Origin: Massilia sp. Se16.2.3
Lineage (GTDB): Bacteria > Pseudomonadota > Gammaproteobacteria > Burkholderiales > Burkholderiaceae_D
Assembly (NCBI RefSeq): GCF_014171595.1
Contig: NZ_CP050451.1
Location: forward strand, 2,480,001 to 2,544,000
Direction of reading: 5' to 3'
DNA: 64,000 bases
The translations under genes and the position numbers were made by a program. The notes below the pieces were generated by a model. That model ran no database searches. It saw only the letters and a list, made by a program, of their open reading frames with translations, and was not told the DNA's origin. This document shows, one piece after another, positions 41,630 through 49,906 of this stretch. Positions within the stretch are counted from its first letter, which is position 1. The number at the start of each line of letters is the position of its first letter.

Positions 41630-42377
41630 GCCCCGATTTTCGATCGTCACCTGCACACGGAACAGCGCCGCCACGCTGGACGACACGCTCGCATCGCTGC
41701 GTGCCCAGACCTGCCAGGACTTCGAGCATATTTTCGTCGACGGCGGCTCGACCGACGGCACGCTCGACATGCTGGCCGCCTATCCCGGCAACAAGCGCAT
41801 CCTGCGCGACGTGGGCGGCGGCATCAGCCGCGCCATGAACCAGGGCATTGAGGCCGCGCGCGGCGCCATCGTCGCCCACCTGCACGCAGACGACTACTAC
41901 GCCACGCCCGACGTCCTCGAGCGGGTGGGGCGCTGCTTCGACAGCAGCGGCGCCGGCTGGGTGGTAGGCCGGATCCAGGTACTGCACGAAGGTCGCCTGC
42001 TGCCGCAGTACCCGCAGCGGCGCTTCAGCTACCGCGCCTACGCCGCCAAACCACGCCAGCATCCCCATCCAGCCGTGTTCGTGCGCCGCGAGTGGTTCGC
42101 GCGCGCGGGCCTGTTCGACACCAGCCTGCGCTACGCAATGGACATCGACCTCTGGCTGCGCCTGGCCGCACTGGCGCCGCCCGCCATGCTCGACGATACC
42201 CTGGCGATCTTCCGCGAGCATGCCGGCAGCGTTTCATCAAGCAACAAGCTGCAGGCGCGGCGCGAGGAATTCGCCGTGCGGCGCCGCTACCTGGCGCGCG
42301 CGCCGCTAGCGTTTGCCGTGTATTGCCTGCGTTATCTGAAGCGCATGCATGCCTTGCGCCGCACTACCACGGCATGA
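41619..42377 (+). CDS. Glycosyltransferase family 2
   Basis: A 252-residue GT-A enzyme: FSIVTCTRNSAATLDDTLAS, then FVDGGSTDGTLDML, the acceptor/metal region IVAHLHADDYYATPDVLE with a DxD-like ADD, and AMDIDLWLRLA near the C-terminus. It resembles colanic-acid WcaE-like transferases. It is intact and overlaps the end of the preceding gene by 11 bases, suggesting coupling. Confidence 0.9.
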   Translation: MPTEPRFSIVTCTRNSAATLDDTLASLRAQTCQDFEHIFVDGGSTDGTLDMLAAYPGNKRILRDVGGGISRAMNQGIEAARGAIVAHLHADDYYATPDVLERVGRCFDSSGAGWVVGRIQVLHEGRLLPQYPQRRFSYRAYAAKPRQHPHPAVFVRREWFARAGLFDTSLRYAMDIDLWLRLAALAPPAMLDDTLAIFREHAGSVSSSNKLQARREEFAVRRRYLARAPLAFAVYCLRYLKRMHALRRTTTA

Positions 42378-42703
42378 GCAATCGGGACGCGTATTGACGA
42401 GCGTATTGACGAAAGGCGCAATCTGTTTGTGAACAACACACAGCTGTTAAATGCTTGAAAATGAAGGGAAAACAAGCTTGATACTCTGTCGTTGGATTTC
42501 TGCGATGCAACCAAAAAATATGATGATTTGAGGAAAAAAGTTTCCTCTGTTCAATTTCTTACTGCGGTAACATCATTCCGTTACGAACGTTCCGTCAAGA
42601 ACCATCGTACGGACGACGCAAGCCTGCAGCACGCGCCGTTCACGCAGCATGCGGGCCACCCCGGTCCGCTGAACAGTCATCCAACGTTCTCGGAGCATCA
42701 TTC
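42378..42703. other. A+T-rich intergenic region before the first heparinase-like gene
   Basis: A 326-base gap noticeably richer in A+T (42400–42600) than its neighbours, probably carrying a promoter for a second transcript of the locus. I could not fix a -35/-10 pair with confidence, and I see no gene. Confidence 0.45.
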
Positions 42704-44941
42704 ATGAAATTCAACCGACAGGGCCTGATCCAGGCCCTCGCCCTGGCATCGTTGTGCGCGCTGTCCTTGAATGCGCGCGCCGATTGGGCCCAATCGGCCG
42801 ATCCACTCGTCGTCCAACCGGGGCCGGCGGGCAGTGCCATCCAGGCCCAGAATCCGCCCGGTTTCACCTGGGCCCGCCATTCCACGGGGCCGGCCGCGTA
42901 CGACATCGAAATCACCCCGGCCGGCGGCGCGCCAATGGTTGCCGTGGTCGAGCGTAACTGGTACTTGCCGACCAAGGCCCTGCCTCTGGGTAATTACACC
43001 TGGCGCGTGCGTCCGAGCGGCAGCAGCGACTGGTCGACCGAGCGCAGCTTCTCGATCACTGCCCGTTCCACCGTCTTCGAAGTGCCGGACAACACCACCT
43101 TGCGCCAGCGTATCAGCGCCAAGGCACGCCCACGCGCGCTGCCGCCGTCGTTCACCTTGTATTCGAGCTGGAGCGCGGCCAAGAAGACCGAGCTCGATCC
43201 CTACGTCAGCCGCATGAATAACGAGATCAAGCTGCAGATCAATGCGCTGCCGGTCCTGAGCGATGCACGCTGGCCGATCGCCATCACCTCGCCGCTGACG
43301 GCCGCCATGGCCTCCCAGCAGACCGACATCCGCCAGCGTATCAACGAGGCCAGCCGGCAGCTGGAAGCGGCGGCCGTGATGTGGCGCATGAAGCGCGATC
43401 CGATGTTCCTGACCGAAGCGCTGCGCAAGGGCGACCAGCTGGCCAGCCTCGACCCGAAGGGCCCGACCAGCTACGCCAACCAGGACCAGGCGACACGCCA
43501 GATCTCGGTGTCGCTGATCAAGGCGGTCGACTCGCTCGCCGGCGACCTCGACGCCACGCGCAAGGCGCGCTGGCTCGACACCGTGCGCGTGCGCACCGAA
43601 GAGATCTATCGCAACCTGGCCGGCGACAATGGCCGTCTCGACCAGTATCCGTTCGACTCGCATGGCAATACGAGCCTCGTGTTCCTGGTGCTGATCTCCT
43701 CGCTGTCGCTGGGCGACATCCCGGAAGCGCAGAAGTGGTTCGATTTCTCGTTCCGCGCCTACGCCAACGCGCCCTCGCCATGGGCCGGTCCGGAAGGGGG
43801 CTTTGCCAACGGCACCGCCTATGCCGAATACGCCGCCGGCTACCTGGTGCAGCTGTGGGACCCGCTGACCCAGGCGACCGGCGTGAATTTCTACGCCAAG
43901 CCCTGGGCTCTGGGCTTCCTCGACTTCGCGACGCAGTTCACGCCGCCAGGCTCGAAGATCCACGCCTTCGGCGACGGTTCCGAGACCAAGCCCGACACCC
44001 GCGTCTTCCACGCCTTCGGCTCGCGCATGGTGTCGCCGCGCGCGGCCTGGTACGTGGCCAAGCTGGGCGGCACCGAAGACACGCTGTCGCTGCTGCAGGC
44101 ACCGTACCCGATGCCGGTGGCCGATACCAAGGTCCAGCTGCCGCCGTCGAACACCGCCTACTACCCGAGCACCGGCTGGGTGTCGATGCACAGCGATATC
44201 GGTTCGAATGCGCGCAGCTCGCTGTACTTCAAGTCCAGCCCGTACGGCTCGTTCAACCACAGCCACGGCGACCAGAACGGTTTGCTGCTGTCGGTGGCCG
44301 GCCAGCCATTGCTGGTCAAGGCCGGCTGGTATGACTGGTATGGTTCGCCTTACTGGACCGACTGGTACCACCAGACCCGTTCGCAGAACGCCATCACCTT
44401 CGACGGCGGCAAGGGCCAGCTGGTGACCGGCTACCGCGAGCAGCTGCAGCGCAACGGCAAGATCATCGGCTATGCGGCGCAGCCAAGCTACGACTACACC
44501 GAGGGCGATGCGACGCCGTCGTATGGTGGCCAATTGACCATGGCCAAGCGCCAGGTCTGGCACCTGCGCAATGCCGGCAACGCGATCCTGGTACGCGACC
44601 GCCTGTCGGCAACGGTGCCGCACACCTATGAGTTCAACCTGCACGCTCCGGTGGCGATGGTGAAGGAAAACGCGGGCGCGGTGAAGATTGCGATCAACGG
44701 CCAGTCGGTGTGCGTACGTTCCCTGAACCCGAACGCCAGCTTTGCTCCGTGGATCGGCCCGGGTGCCAAGCCGAATGTCGTCGAAGACCATGGCGCCTTC
44801 TACCTGGCCAACGACGGCAAGTCGGTCGCCGAGTTCCTGGTGCTACTCGATGTCGGCTGCAAGCGTCCGGAGGTGCAGGTCACGACGTCCGGCACCGTGC
44901 GCACGGTCACTGTTGCTGGGCAAAGTGTCACGCTGAACTGA
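42704..44941 (+). CDS. Exported heparinase II/III-family polysaccharide lyase-like protein with DUF4962-type domain
   Basis: A 745-residue protein with a signal peptide (LIQALALASLCALSLNARA). A beta-rich N-terminal domain (YDIEITPAGG, NYTWRVRPSGSSDW) is followed by an alpha/alpha toroid (DQYPFDSHGNTSLVFLVL, WAGPEGGFANGTAYAEY) and a C-terminal heparinase II/III-type beta domain with the conserved SSPYGSFNHSHGDQNGLLLS and TRSQNAITFDGGKGQ. It is probably a periplasmic or outer lyase trimming the acidic exopolysaccharide during export. GGAG lies 9 bases before the ATG, and a strong terminator follows. Confidence 0.87.
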   Translation: MKFNRQGLIQALALASLCALSLNARADWAQSADPLVVQPGPAGSAIQAQNPPGFTWARHSTGPAAYDIEITPAGGAPMVAVVERNWYLPTKALPLGNYTWRVRPSGSSDWSTERSFSITARSTVFEVPDNTTLRQRISAKARPRALPPSFTLYSSWSAAKKTELDPYVSRMNNEIKLQINALPVLSDARWPIAITSPLTAAMASQQTDIRQRINEASRQLEAAAVMWRMKRDPMFLTEALRKGDQLASLDPKGPTSYANQDQATRQISVSLIKAVDSLAGDLDATRKARWLDTVRVRTEEIYRNLAGDNGRLDQYPFDSHGNTSLVFLVLISSLSLGDIPEAQKWFDFSFRAYANAPSPWAGPEGGFANGTAYAEYAAGYLVQLWDPLTQATGVNFYAKPWALGFLDFATQFTPPGSKIHAFGDGSETKPDTRVFHAFGSRMVSPRAAWYVAKLGGTEDTLSLLQAPYPMPVADTKVQLPPSNTAYYPSTGWVSMHSDIGSNARSSLYFKSSPYGSFNHSHGDQNGLLLSVAGQPLLVKAGWYDWYGSPYWTDWYHQTRSQNAITFDGGKGQLVTGYREQLQRNGKIIGYAAQPSYDYTEGDATPSYGGQLTMAKRQVWHLRNAGNAILVRDRLSATVPHTYEFNLHAPVAMVKENAGAVKIAINGQSVCVRSLNPNASFAPWIGPGAKPNVVEDHGAFYLANDGKSVAEFLVLLDVGCKRPEVQVTTSGTVRTVTVAGQSVTLN

Positions 44942-44999
44942 ACGCAGGCCCTTCGCGGCCACGCGCTATAGTCGGTACGCCTGCCAAGGCGCGCCGCCC

Positions 45000-45038
45000 A
45001 CGTCCCCGCGGCTGCGCGCCACGGGGACGTTTTTTTTT
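45000..45038 (+). terminator. Strong intrinsic terminator inside the exopolysaccharide locus
   Basis: A 9-bp perfect stem (ACGTCCCCG at 45000–45008 with CGGGGACGT at 45022–45030) has a 13-base loop and runs into nine T residues. It divides the locus into at least two transcripts. Confidence 0.92.
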
Positions 45039-45101
45039 GGTCGCGATGCACGCCAGCCATTGGCTCGCAACTGGCCGGCGCGCGGCCGGGAGCTGCCAGC
45101 C

Positions 45102-45963
45102 ATGAGACAGGTTTTCCTGATCCACGCGCACAGGGACCTCGAGCAACTCAACACGCTCATTGCCCGCCTGTGCGATCCGGACTTCGTCATCTACGTCCAC
45201 CTCGACCGTAAATGGCAGGTCGATCCGGCACAGGTACATCCTGGCGCCCGCCAGGTGCAGCCGCGTGTCGACGTGCGCTGGGGCGGCTTCAGCCAGGTAC
45301 GCGCCATGCTCGGCTCGCTGCGCCAGGTCATCGCCAGCGAACGCGATTTCGACAAGCTCGTCTTCCTGTCGGCCCAGGACTATCCGGTCTTGCCGAATGC
45401 CGTGCTCAAGCACGAACTGGCGGCGCTCCGGGGCCGCGAGCTGATCGATACCGTGGCCATCGGCCCCGGTGGCTGGCCGGCCGCCTATCGCTACCAGTTT
45501 TTCCATCGCGAGGGCGGCGCCTTGCCTGCGCGCCTGGGATGTGCGTTCGCCAGCCGTGCCCTGCGCCTGGCAGGCAGGGACGCGGCGCCTGCCTGGCGGA
45601 CTGGTGCCCTATGGCGGCTCGGCCTGGTGGACACTGTCCCGACCCTGCCTGATCCACCTGCTCGGCCAGGTGGACCAGCAACCGCGGCTGGCACGCTTTT
45701 TCAGCACGGTTCTCTGCCCTGATGAAATGTTTTTCCAGACCCTCGTGATGGCCTCGCCTTTCGCCTGCCGCGTGTTGCCGCAGAGTTTTCGCTACGTCCA
45801 GTGGCCGGAGGGCAGCGCGCGCAACCCCATGGTGCTGGTCGACGCCGATTTCGAGCCGATCCGTGCTTCCGGAGCGCACTTTTGTCGCAAGCTCGACAGT
45901 GTTGCCAGTGCTGGCCTGCGCGCACGCCTGGAGCAGGCTGCGCAGGGTCGGGCTGGCGGCTGA
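45102..45963 (+). CDS. Beta-1,6-N-acetylglucosaminyltransferase-like (Core-2/I-branching family), frameshifted
   Basis: About 286 residues, of the Core-2/I-branching (GT14) type, which is rare in bacteria but recurrent in exopolysaccharide loci. The N-terminal part has QVFLIHAHRDLEQLNTLIAR, IYVHLDRKW, VDVRWGGFSQVRAMLGSL and LVFLSAQDYPVLP. The C-terminal part has PYGGSAWWTLSRPC and FFSTVLCPDEMFFQTLVMAS. A one-base insertion near 45570–45590 separates them. The start at ATG 45102 has GGAG upstream. Confidence 0.82.
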
Positions 45964-46202
45964 TGCTGGCCTTGCAGAAGTCACGGCTGCGTGAGGCTGA
46001 TCCAGCCGTGTACGGTCTCGCGCCGCGATCGTGGCGGCATCATCCACGGCATGCCGCACCGGTGCGCACATCGCGCTGTCCGGTAGGCACTTCCAACGCT
46101 CCTTGATTGCCCTCAAATGCGCGGCCCGCCCTGTTGCGTTTCGGCGGGCGCATTCTGGAACGCCTGCGCTAGTATCGACGGCGATATCTCGACAGGGCTC
46201 CC

Positions 46203-47427
46203 ATGCGCACCAGGTCGCTTTCCATTGCTTACATCGTCCGCGACCCGCTGCCGCCGCTGCGTGCCGACGTGCTGACCCTGTTCGGTGCCGAAATGCCGCG
46301 TCACGGCGTCCATACCGAGCTCGTCGGGCAGCGCGGCGCGGCGCCTGGCGCGCCCTGGCAGGGTGGTGGCATGCACGCCGTCGGCAGCCTCGCCGGACGC
46401 TTCGCCAGCATCCTGGCGCCGCTCTGGGACGCGCTCGGCCTGCTGCGCGCCGCGCGCCGCGTGCGGCCCGACTGCATCCAGGTGCGCGACAAGGTTGCCA
46501 GTGCATGGCTGGGACTGGTGGCGGCGCGCCTGCTGCGCGTTCCCTTCGTCTACTGGATGTCCTTTCCCATCGTCGAGGGCTTCGAGGCACGGCGCGATGC
46601 CTTGCGCGGGCGCGGGCGCGGTCCGGCCTGGCTCGGGCATGCCGTGCGCCCGGGCCTCGCGCCTGCTGCTGTACCGGATGGTGTTGCCCCGCGCCAGCCA
46701 CCTGTTCGTGCAGAGCGAGGCGATGCGCGCCTGGCTCGCAGGGCAGGGCATCGCGCTTGATCGCATGACGCCGGTGCCGATGGGCGTCGACGCCGCCCTG
46801 TTCGACCGCACATCCATCGCGCCCAGCCAGGACCCCAGGCTGGACGGCCGGCGCGTCGTGCTCTACCTGGGCCGGGTCGCCCAGTCGCGCCGCTCCGACT
46901 TCCTGCTCGAGGTCACCGAGCGGCTGCGCGCGCGGCTGCCCCAGGTGCTGCTCGTGATTGCCGGCGATGCGCCCTCGAATGACGAAATGGCGTGGATGCG
47001 CTCAAGCATCGCTGCGCATGGCCTGGACGAGCACGTGCTGCTGACGGGCTGGCTGCCCCAGCGTGAAGCGCTGGGCTACGCGGCGCGCGCCGAAGTAGGC
47101 CTGTCGCCGATCCCGCGCGGCCGGCTGTTCGACGTCTCCTCGCCCACCAAACTGGTCGAATACCTGGCGCTCGGTATCCCGGGCGTGGCCAACGACATAC
47201 CCGACCAGGCGCGTGTGATACAAGAGAGCGGTGCCGGGCTGTGCGTGCCGATGCAGGCCGACGCCTTTGCGGAGGCCACGCTGCGCCTGCTGGAGGACCC
47301 TGCGCTCGCTGCCGCCTGCGCCGCGCGCGGTCCGGACTGGGTCCGCGCCCACCGCACCTACGACATCCTGGCCCGCGTCGTCGCCCAGGCCTACGAGCGC
47401 ATCCTGCCATGTGGACCTGGTCGCTGA
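46203..47427 (+). CDS. Glycosyltransferase family 4 (GT-B), frameshifted
   Basis: About 408 residues. N-terminal half: SIAYIVRDPLPPLRADVLTL, CIQVRDKVASAWLGLVAARL, VPFVYWMSFPIVEGF. C-terminal half: LYLGRVAQSRRSDFLLEVTE, VLLVIAGDAPSNDE, LTGWLPQREALGYAARAEVG and SPTKLVEYLALGIPGVAND. The frame changes near 46648, where removing one C (GCGCCCGG) gives VRRASRLLLYRMVLPRASHL. It overlaps the next gene by 19 bases. Confidence 0.84.
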
Positions 47428-48690
47428 AGTGCACGCTGCGCTCCCTGCTGCGCACGCTCCTGCGCGGACTGTGGGCCCGCATCCTGCTGCCCGGACTGCT
47501 CGCCAACGAGCGCAGCGCGGTCCGGCTGAATGAATCCATTGCCCGGCGCGCACGCCGCCTTGGCGTGCAGGTCGACGGCGATGGAACCCGCCTGTGCCAC
47601 GCCGATCGCGGCGCACCGCTCTTGACCAAGCACGCGCTACGCCAGCATCCGGAACGCTTCGTCCGTCCACGCGGCCCCGGCTCGCTGCTGCGCAACACCA
47701 TCCGTACCAGCGGCACCTCCGGCACGCCCTTGACCCCGGTGCAGGCCTGGAGCGCCGTGATCCGCGAAGAAGCTTTTTCTCCAGCGCCAGCTGCGCTGGA
47801 TCGGCTGGCGCCCGGGCGGACGCCGCGCCTGGATTCGCGGCGATATCGTCTGCCCCGCGCATCCGGCAGATGGCCGCTACTGGTGCCATGACCGCTTCGG
47901 CCGGATGCTCATGATGTCTTCCTACCACCTGTCGCAGGCCAGCATTGGCGCCTACATCGACGCGCTGGAAAGCTACGATCCGGTCGTCATCCAGGCCTAT
48001 CCGTCCTCGATCGCGGCGCTCGCGTCCTGGCTCGATGCGGGCAGCGCGCACTACCGCGGCCGCGCCCTGCGTGGCGTGCTCACCTCGTCCGAGACGCTCG
48101 AACCGGGGGTGCGCGCCCTGGTCGAGACATGCTTCGGCGTGCCCGTCTTCGACTGGTATGGGCAGGCCGAACGGGTCGTGGCAATCGGCACCTGCGAGCG
48201 CGGCAGCTACCACGTGCTCACCGACTATGGCGGCGTGCAGTTGCTGCCGCTGGACGATGGCGGCTACGAACTGGTGGGGACCACCCTGAACAACCCCGCC
48301 ATGCCGCTGCAGCACTACCGCCTGGGCGACCGGGTGTTGCCGGGCGACGGGGCGCCTTGTGCCTGCGGCCGCGTGTTCCCGACCGTCCAGGCGGTGCTGG
48401 GGCGCCAGGAGCGCAGCCTGGTGCTGCCCGACGGACGCATCGTCACCCGCCTCGACCGCGTATTCCGGGGGCGCGACCGCAAGCTCGTGGAAGGGCAAGT
48501 GTTGTATCGGGGCGACGGGCGTTTCAGCCTGCGTGTGGTGGCCGGCGAGGGCTTCGGCGCAGCCGACGAGGCCGCGCTGACGGCGGCTTTTCTCCTGCGC
48601 GTGCCCGGCGTAGAAGTAGACGTGGTGCGGGTTCCAGCGATTGCACGCGGCCCCAACGGCAAATTCGAGTTCATCGCGGTCGAGGGCTGA
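47409..48690 (+). CDS. CapK / phenylacetate-CoA-ligase-like adenylate-forming enzyme, frameshifted
   Basis: About 427 residues, in the CapK-type branch of the adenylate-forming (PaaK-like) superfamily. The phosphate-binding loop is TIRTSGTSGTPLTPVQ. Later motifs are VIQAYPSSIAALASWLD, LTSSETLEPGVRALVE, FDWYGQAERVVAIG and LPDGRIVTRLDRVFRGRDRK. One extra T in the TTTTT run at 47771–47775 breaks the frame; the join reads EEAFLQRQLRWIGWRPGG. Such proteins recur in capsule and exopolysaccharide loci, where they probably activate an acyl or amino-acid substituent. The substrate is unknown. Confidence 0.8.
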
Positions 48691-48713
48691 ACCGTGCGCG
48701 GGAGGGGAAACAG

Positions 48714-48812
48714 ATGATGTATGATCGAAATATTGTGCCTTTATTAAGAATCGTGAATCCGCCAGCCCTCATCAGATGTGTCGCACCCCCGGTTGCCGGA
48801 GTCCGCGCATGA
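48714..48812 (+). CDS. Possible 32-residue leader peptide coupled to the next glycosyltransferase
   Basis: A short frame starts MMYDRNIVPLLRIVNPP and ends with TGA overlapping the ATG of the next gene (ATGA). A strong ribosome-binding site (GGGAGGGGAAACAG) lies directly upstream, stronger than any before the glycosyltransferase itself. The first half is A+T-rich. It could feed ribosomes into the next gene. No homology is recognised. Confidence 0.35.
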   Translation: MMYDRNIVPLLRIVNPPALIRCVAPPVAGVRA

Positions 48813-49906
48813 AAGCGCGCGCGCCGCGCATCCTGATGCTGGGTACCGCACCGGAAGGGCGGGGCGGGGTGGCGGCGCTGGTGTCGGTGTTGCGCGACGG
48901 CGGCCTGTTCGAGCGCGAGGCGGTAGCGTATGTCAGCACCCACCGCGAAGGCGGCGTGTTTGCCAAGCTGGGCAGCGCGGCGAGCGGTTTCTCGAAAGCC
49001 GCGCTGGCCTGCCTGCGGCAGCGTCCGCGCATCGTGCATGCACACGCCGCCTCGGGAGCGAGCTTCCTGCGCAAATCGATGCTGTTGTGGCTGGCGCGGA
49101 CAGCTGGCTGCCGTACCATTTTTCATCTGCATGGCGGCGGCTTTCGCCAGTTCGCCACCGTTCGTTCCAGCATGCTCACGCAGCGCTGGATCCGGCATAC
49201 GCTCGAACGCAGTTCGCTCGTCATCGCGCTCTCCGAAGGCTGGGCCCAGTTCCTGCGCGGCTTCGCACCGGAGGCACGCGTGACCGTGGTGCCGAATGCG
49301 GTGCCCTTGCCGCGGCAGGGCGAGCAGGGCGAGCAGGGCGAACAGGCCGAGCAGGCCGAGCCGGGGCGTATCCTCTTCCTCGGCCGTCTCGAATGCGCCA
49401 AGGGCGTGGCCGAGCTGCTCGATGCGGCCGCTACCCCGGCGCCGCGTTTTCCGCAACTGCGCCTGGTACTTGCTGGCAGTGGCGACCTCGAAGCGTGGCG
49501 TGCCGCGGTCGCCGCGCGCGGCATCGGCGCGCACGTCGAACTGCCGGGCTGGCTGGATGCGGCTGCACGCGAACGCGAACTGGCCCGGGCATCCGTGTTC
49601 TGCCTGCCTTCGCATGCCGAAGGCTTGCCGATGTCCCTGCTCGAGGCCATGGCGGCCGGCAAGGCGGCCGTGGCCACGGCCGTCGGCGCGGTGCCGGAAG
49701 CGGTGCGCGATGGCGAAAATGGCCTGCTGGTGCCGCCGCACGATGCTCCGGCGCTGGCGGCGGCGCTGGAGCGGCTGCTGGCCGATAGCGCCTTGCGTGG
49801 GCGTCTTGGCACGCAGGCGAGGGCGACGGTGGAACGGCATTACTCAACAGAAGCGGTGTGTGGCCAGTTGGCCGCGATCTACAACGATTTGGCGGGGGTT
49901 CGATGA
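48809..49906 (+). CDS. Glycosyltransferase family 4/1
   Basis: A 365-residue GT-B enzyme, intact. Motifs: ILMLGTAPEGRGGVAALVSV, VHAHAASGASFLRKS, IFHLHGGGFRQFA, VTVVPNAVPLP, RILFLGRLECAKGVAELLDA, and the donor site LPSHAEGLPMSLLEAMAAGKA. The linker between the two domains holds a Gln-Gly-Glu/Gln-Ala-Glu tandem repeat (about 49317–49360). ATGA overlaps at both ends couple it to the leader frame and to the downstream heparinase-like gene. Confidence 0.9.
   Translation: MKARAPRILMLGTAPEGRGGVAALVSVLRDGGLFEREAVAYVSTHREGGVFAKLGSAASGFSKAALACLRQRPRIVHAHAASGASFLRKSMLLWLARTAGCRTIFHLHGGGFRQFATVRSSMLTQRWIRHTLERSSLVIALSEGWAQFLRGFAPEARVTVVPNAVPLPRQGEQGEQGEQAEQAEPGRILFLGRLECAKGVAELLDAAATPAPRFPQLRLVLAGSGDLEAWRAAVAARGIGAHVELPGWLDAAARERELARASVFCLPSHAEGLPMSLLEAMAAGKAAVATAVGAVPEAVRDGENGLLVPPHDAPALAAALERLLADSALRGRLGTQARATVERHYSTEAVCGQLAAIYNDLAGVR
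49317..49363 (+). repeat. 9-bp tandem repeat in a glycosyltransferase linker
   Basis: About five copies of a unit like CAGGGCGAG encode (QGE)3(QAE)2 between the two domains of the glycosyltransferase. In-frame unit changes would alter linker length without breaking the gene. Confidence 0.7.
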
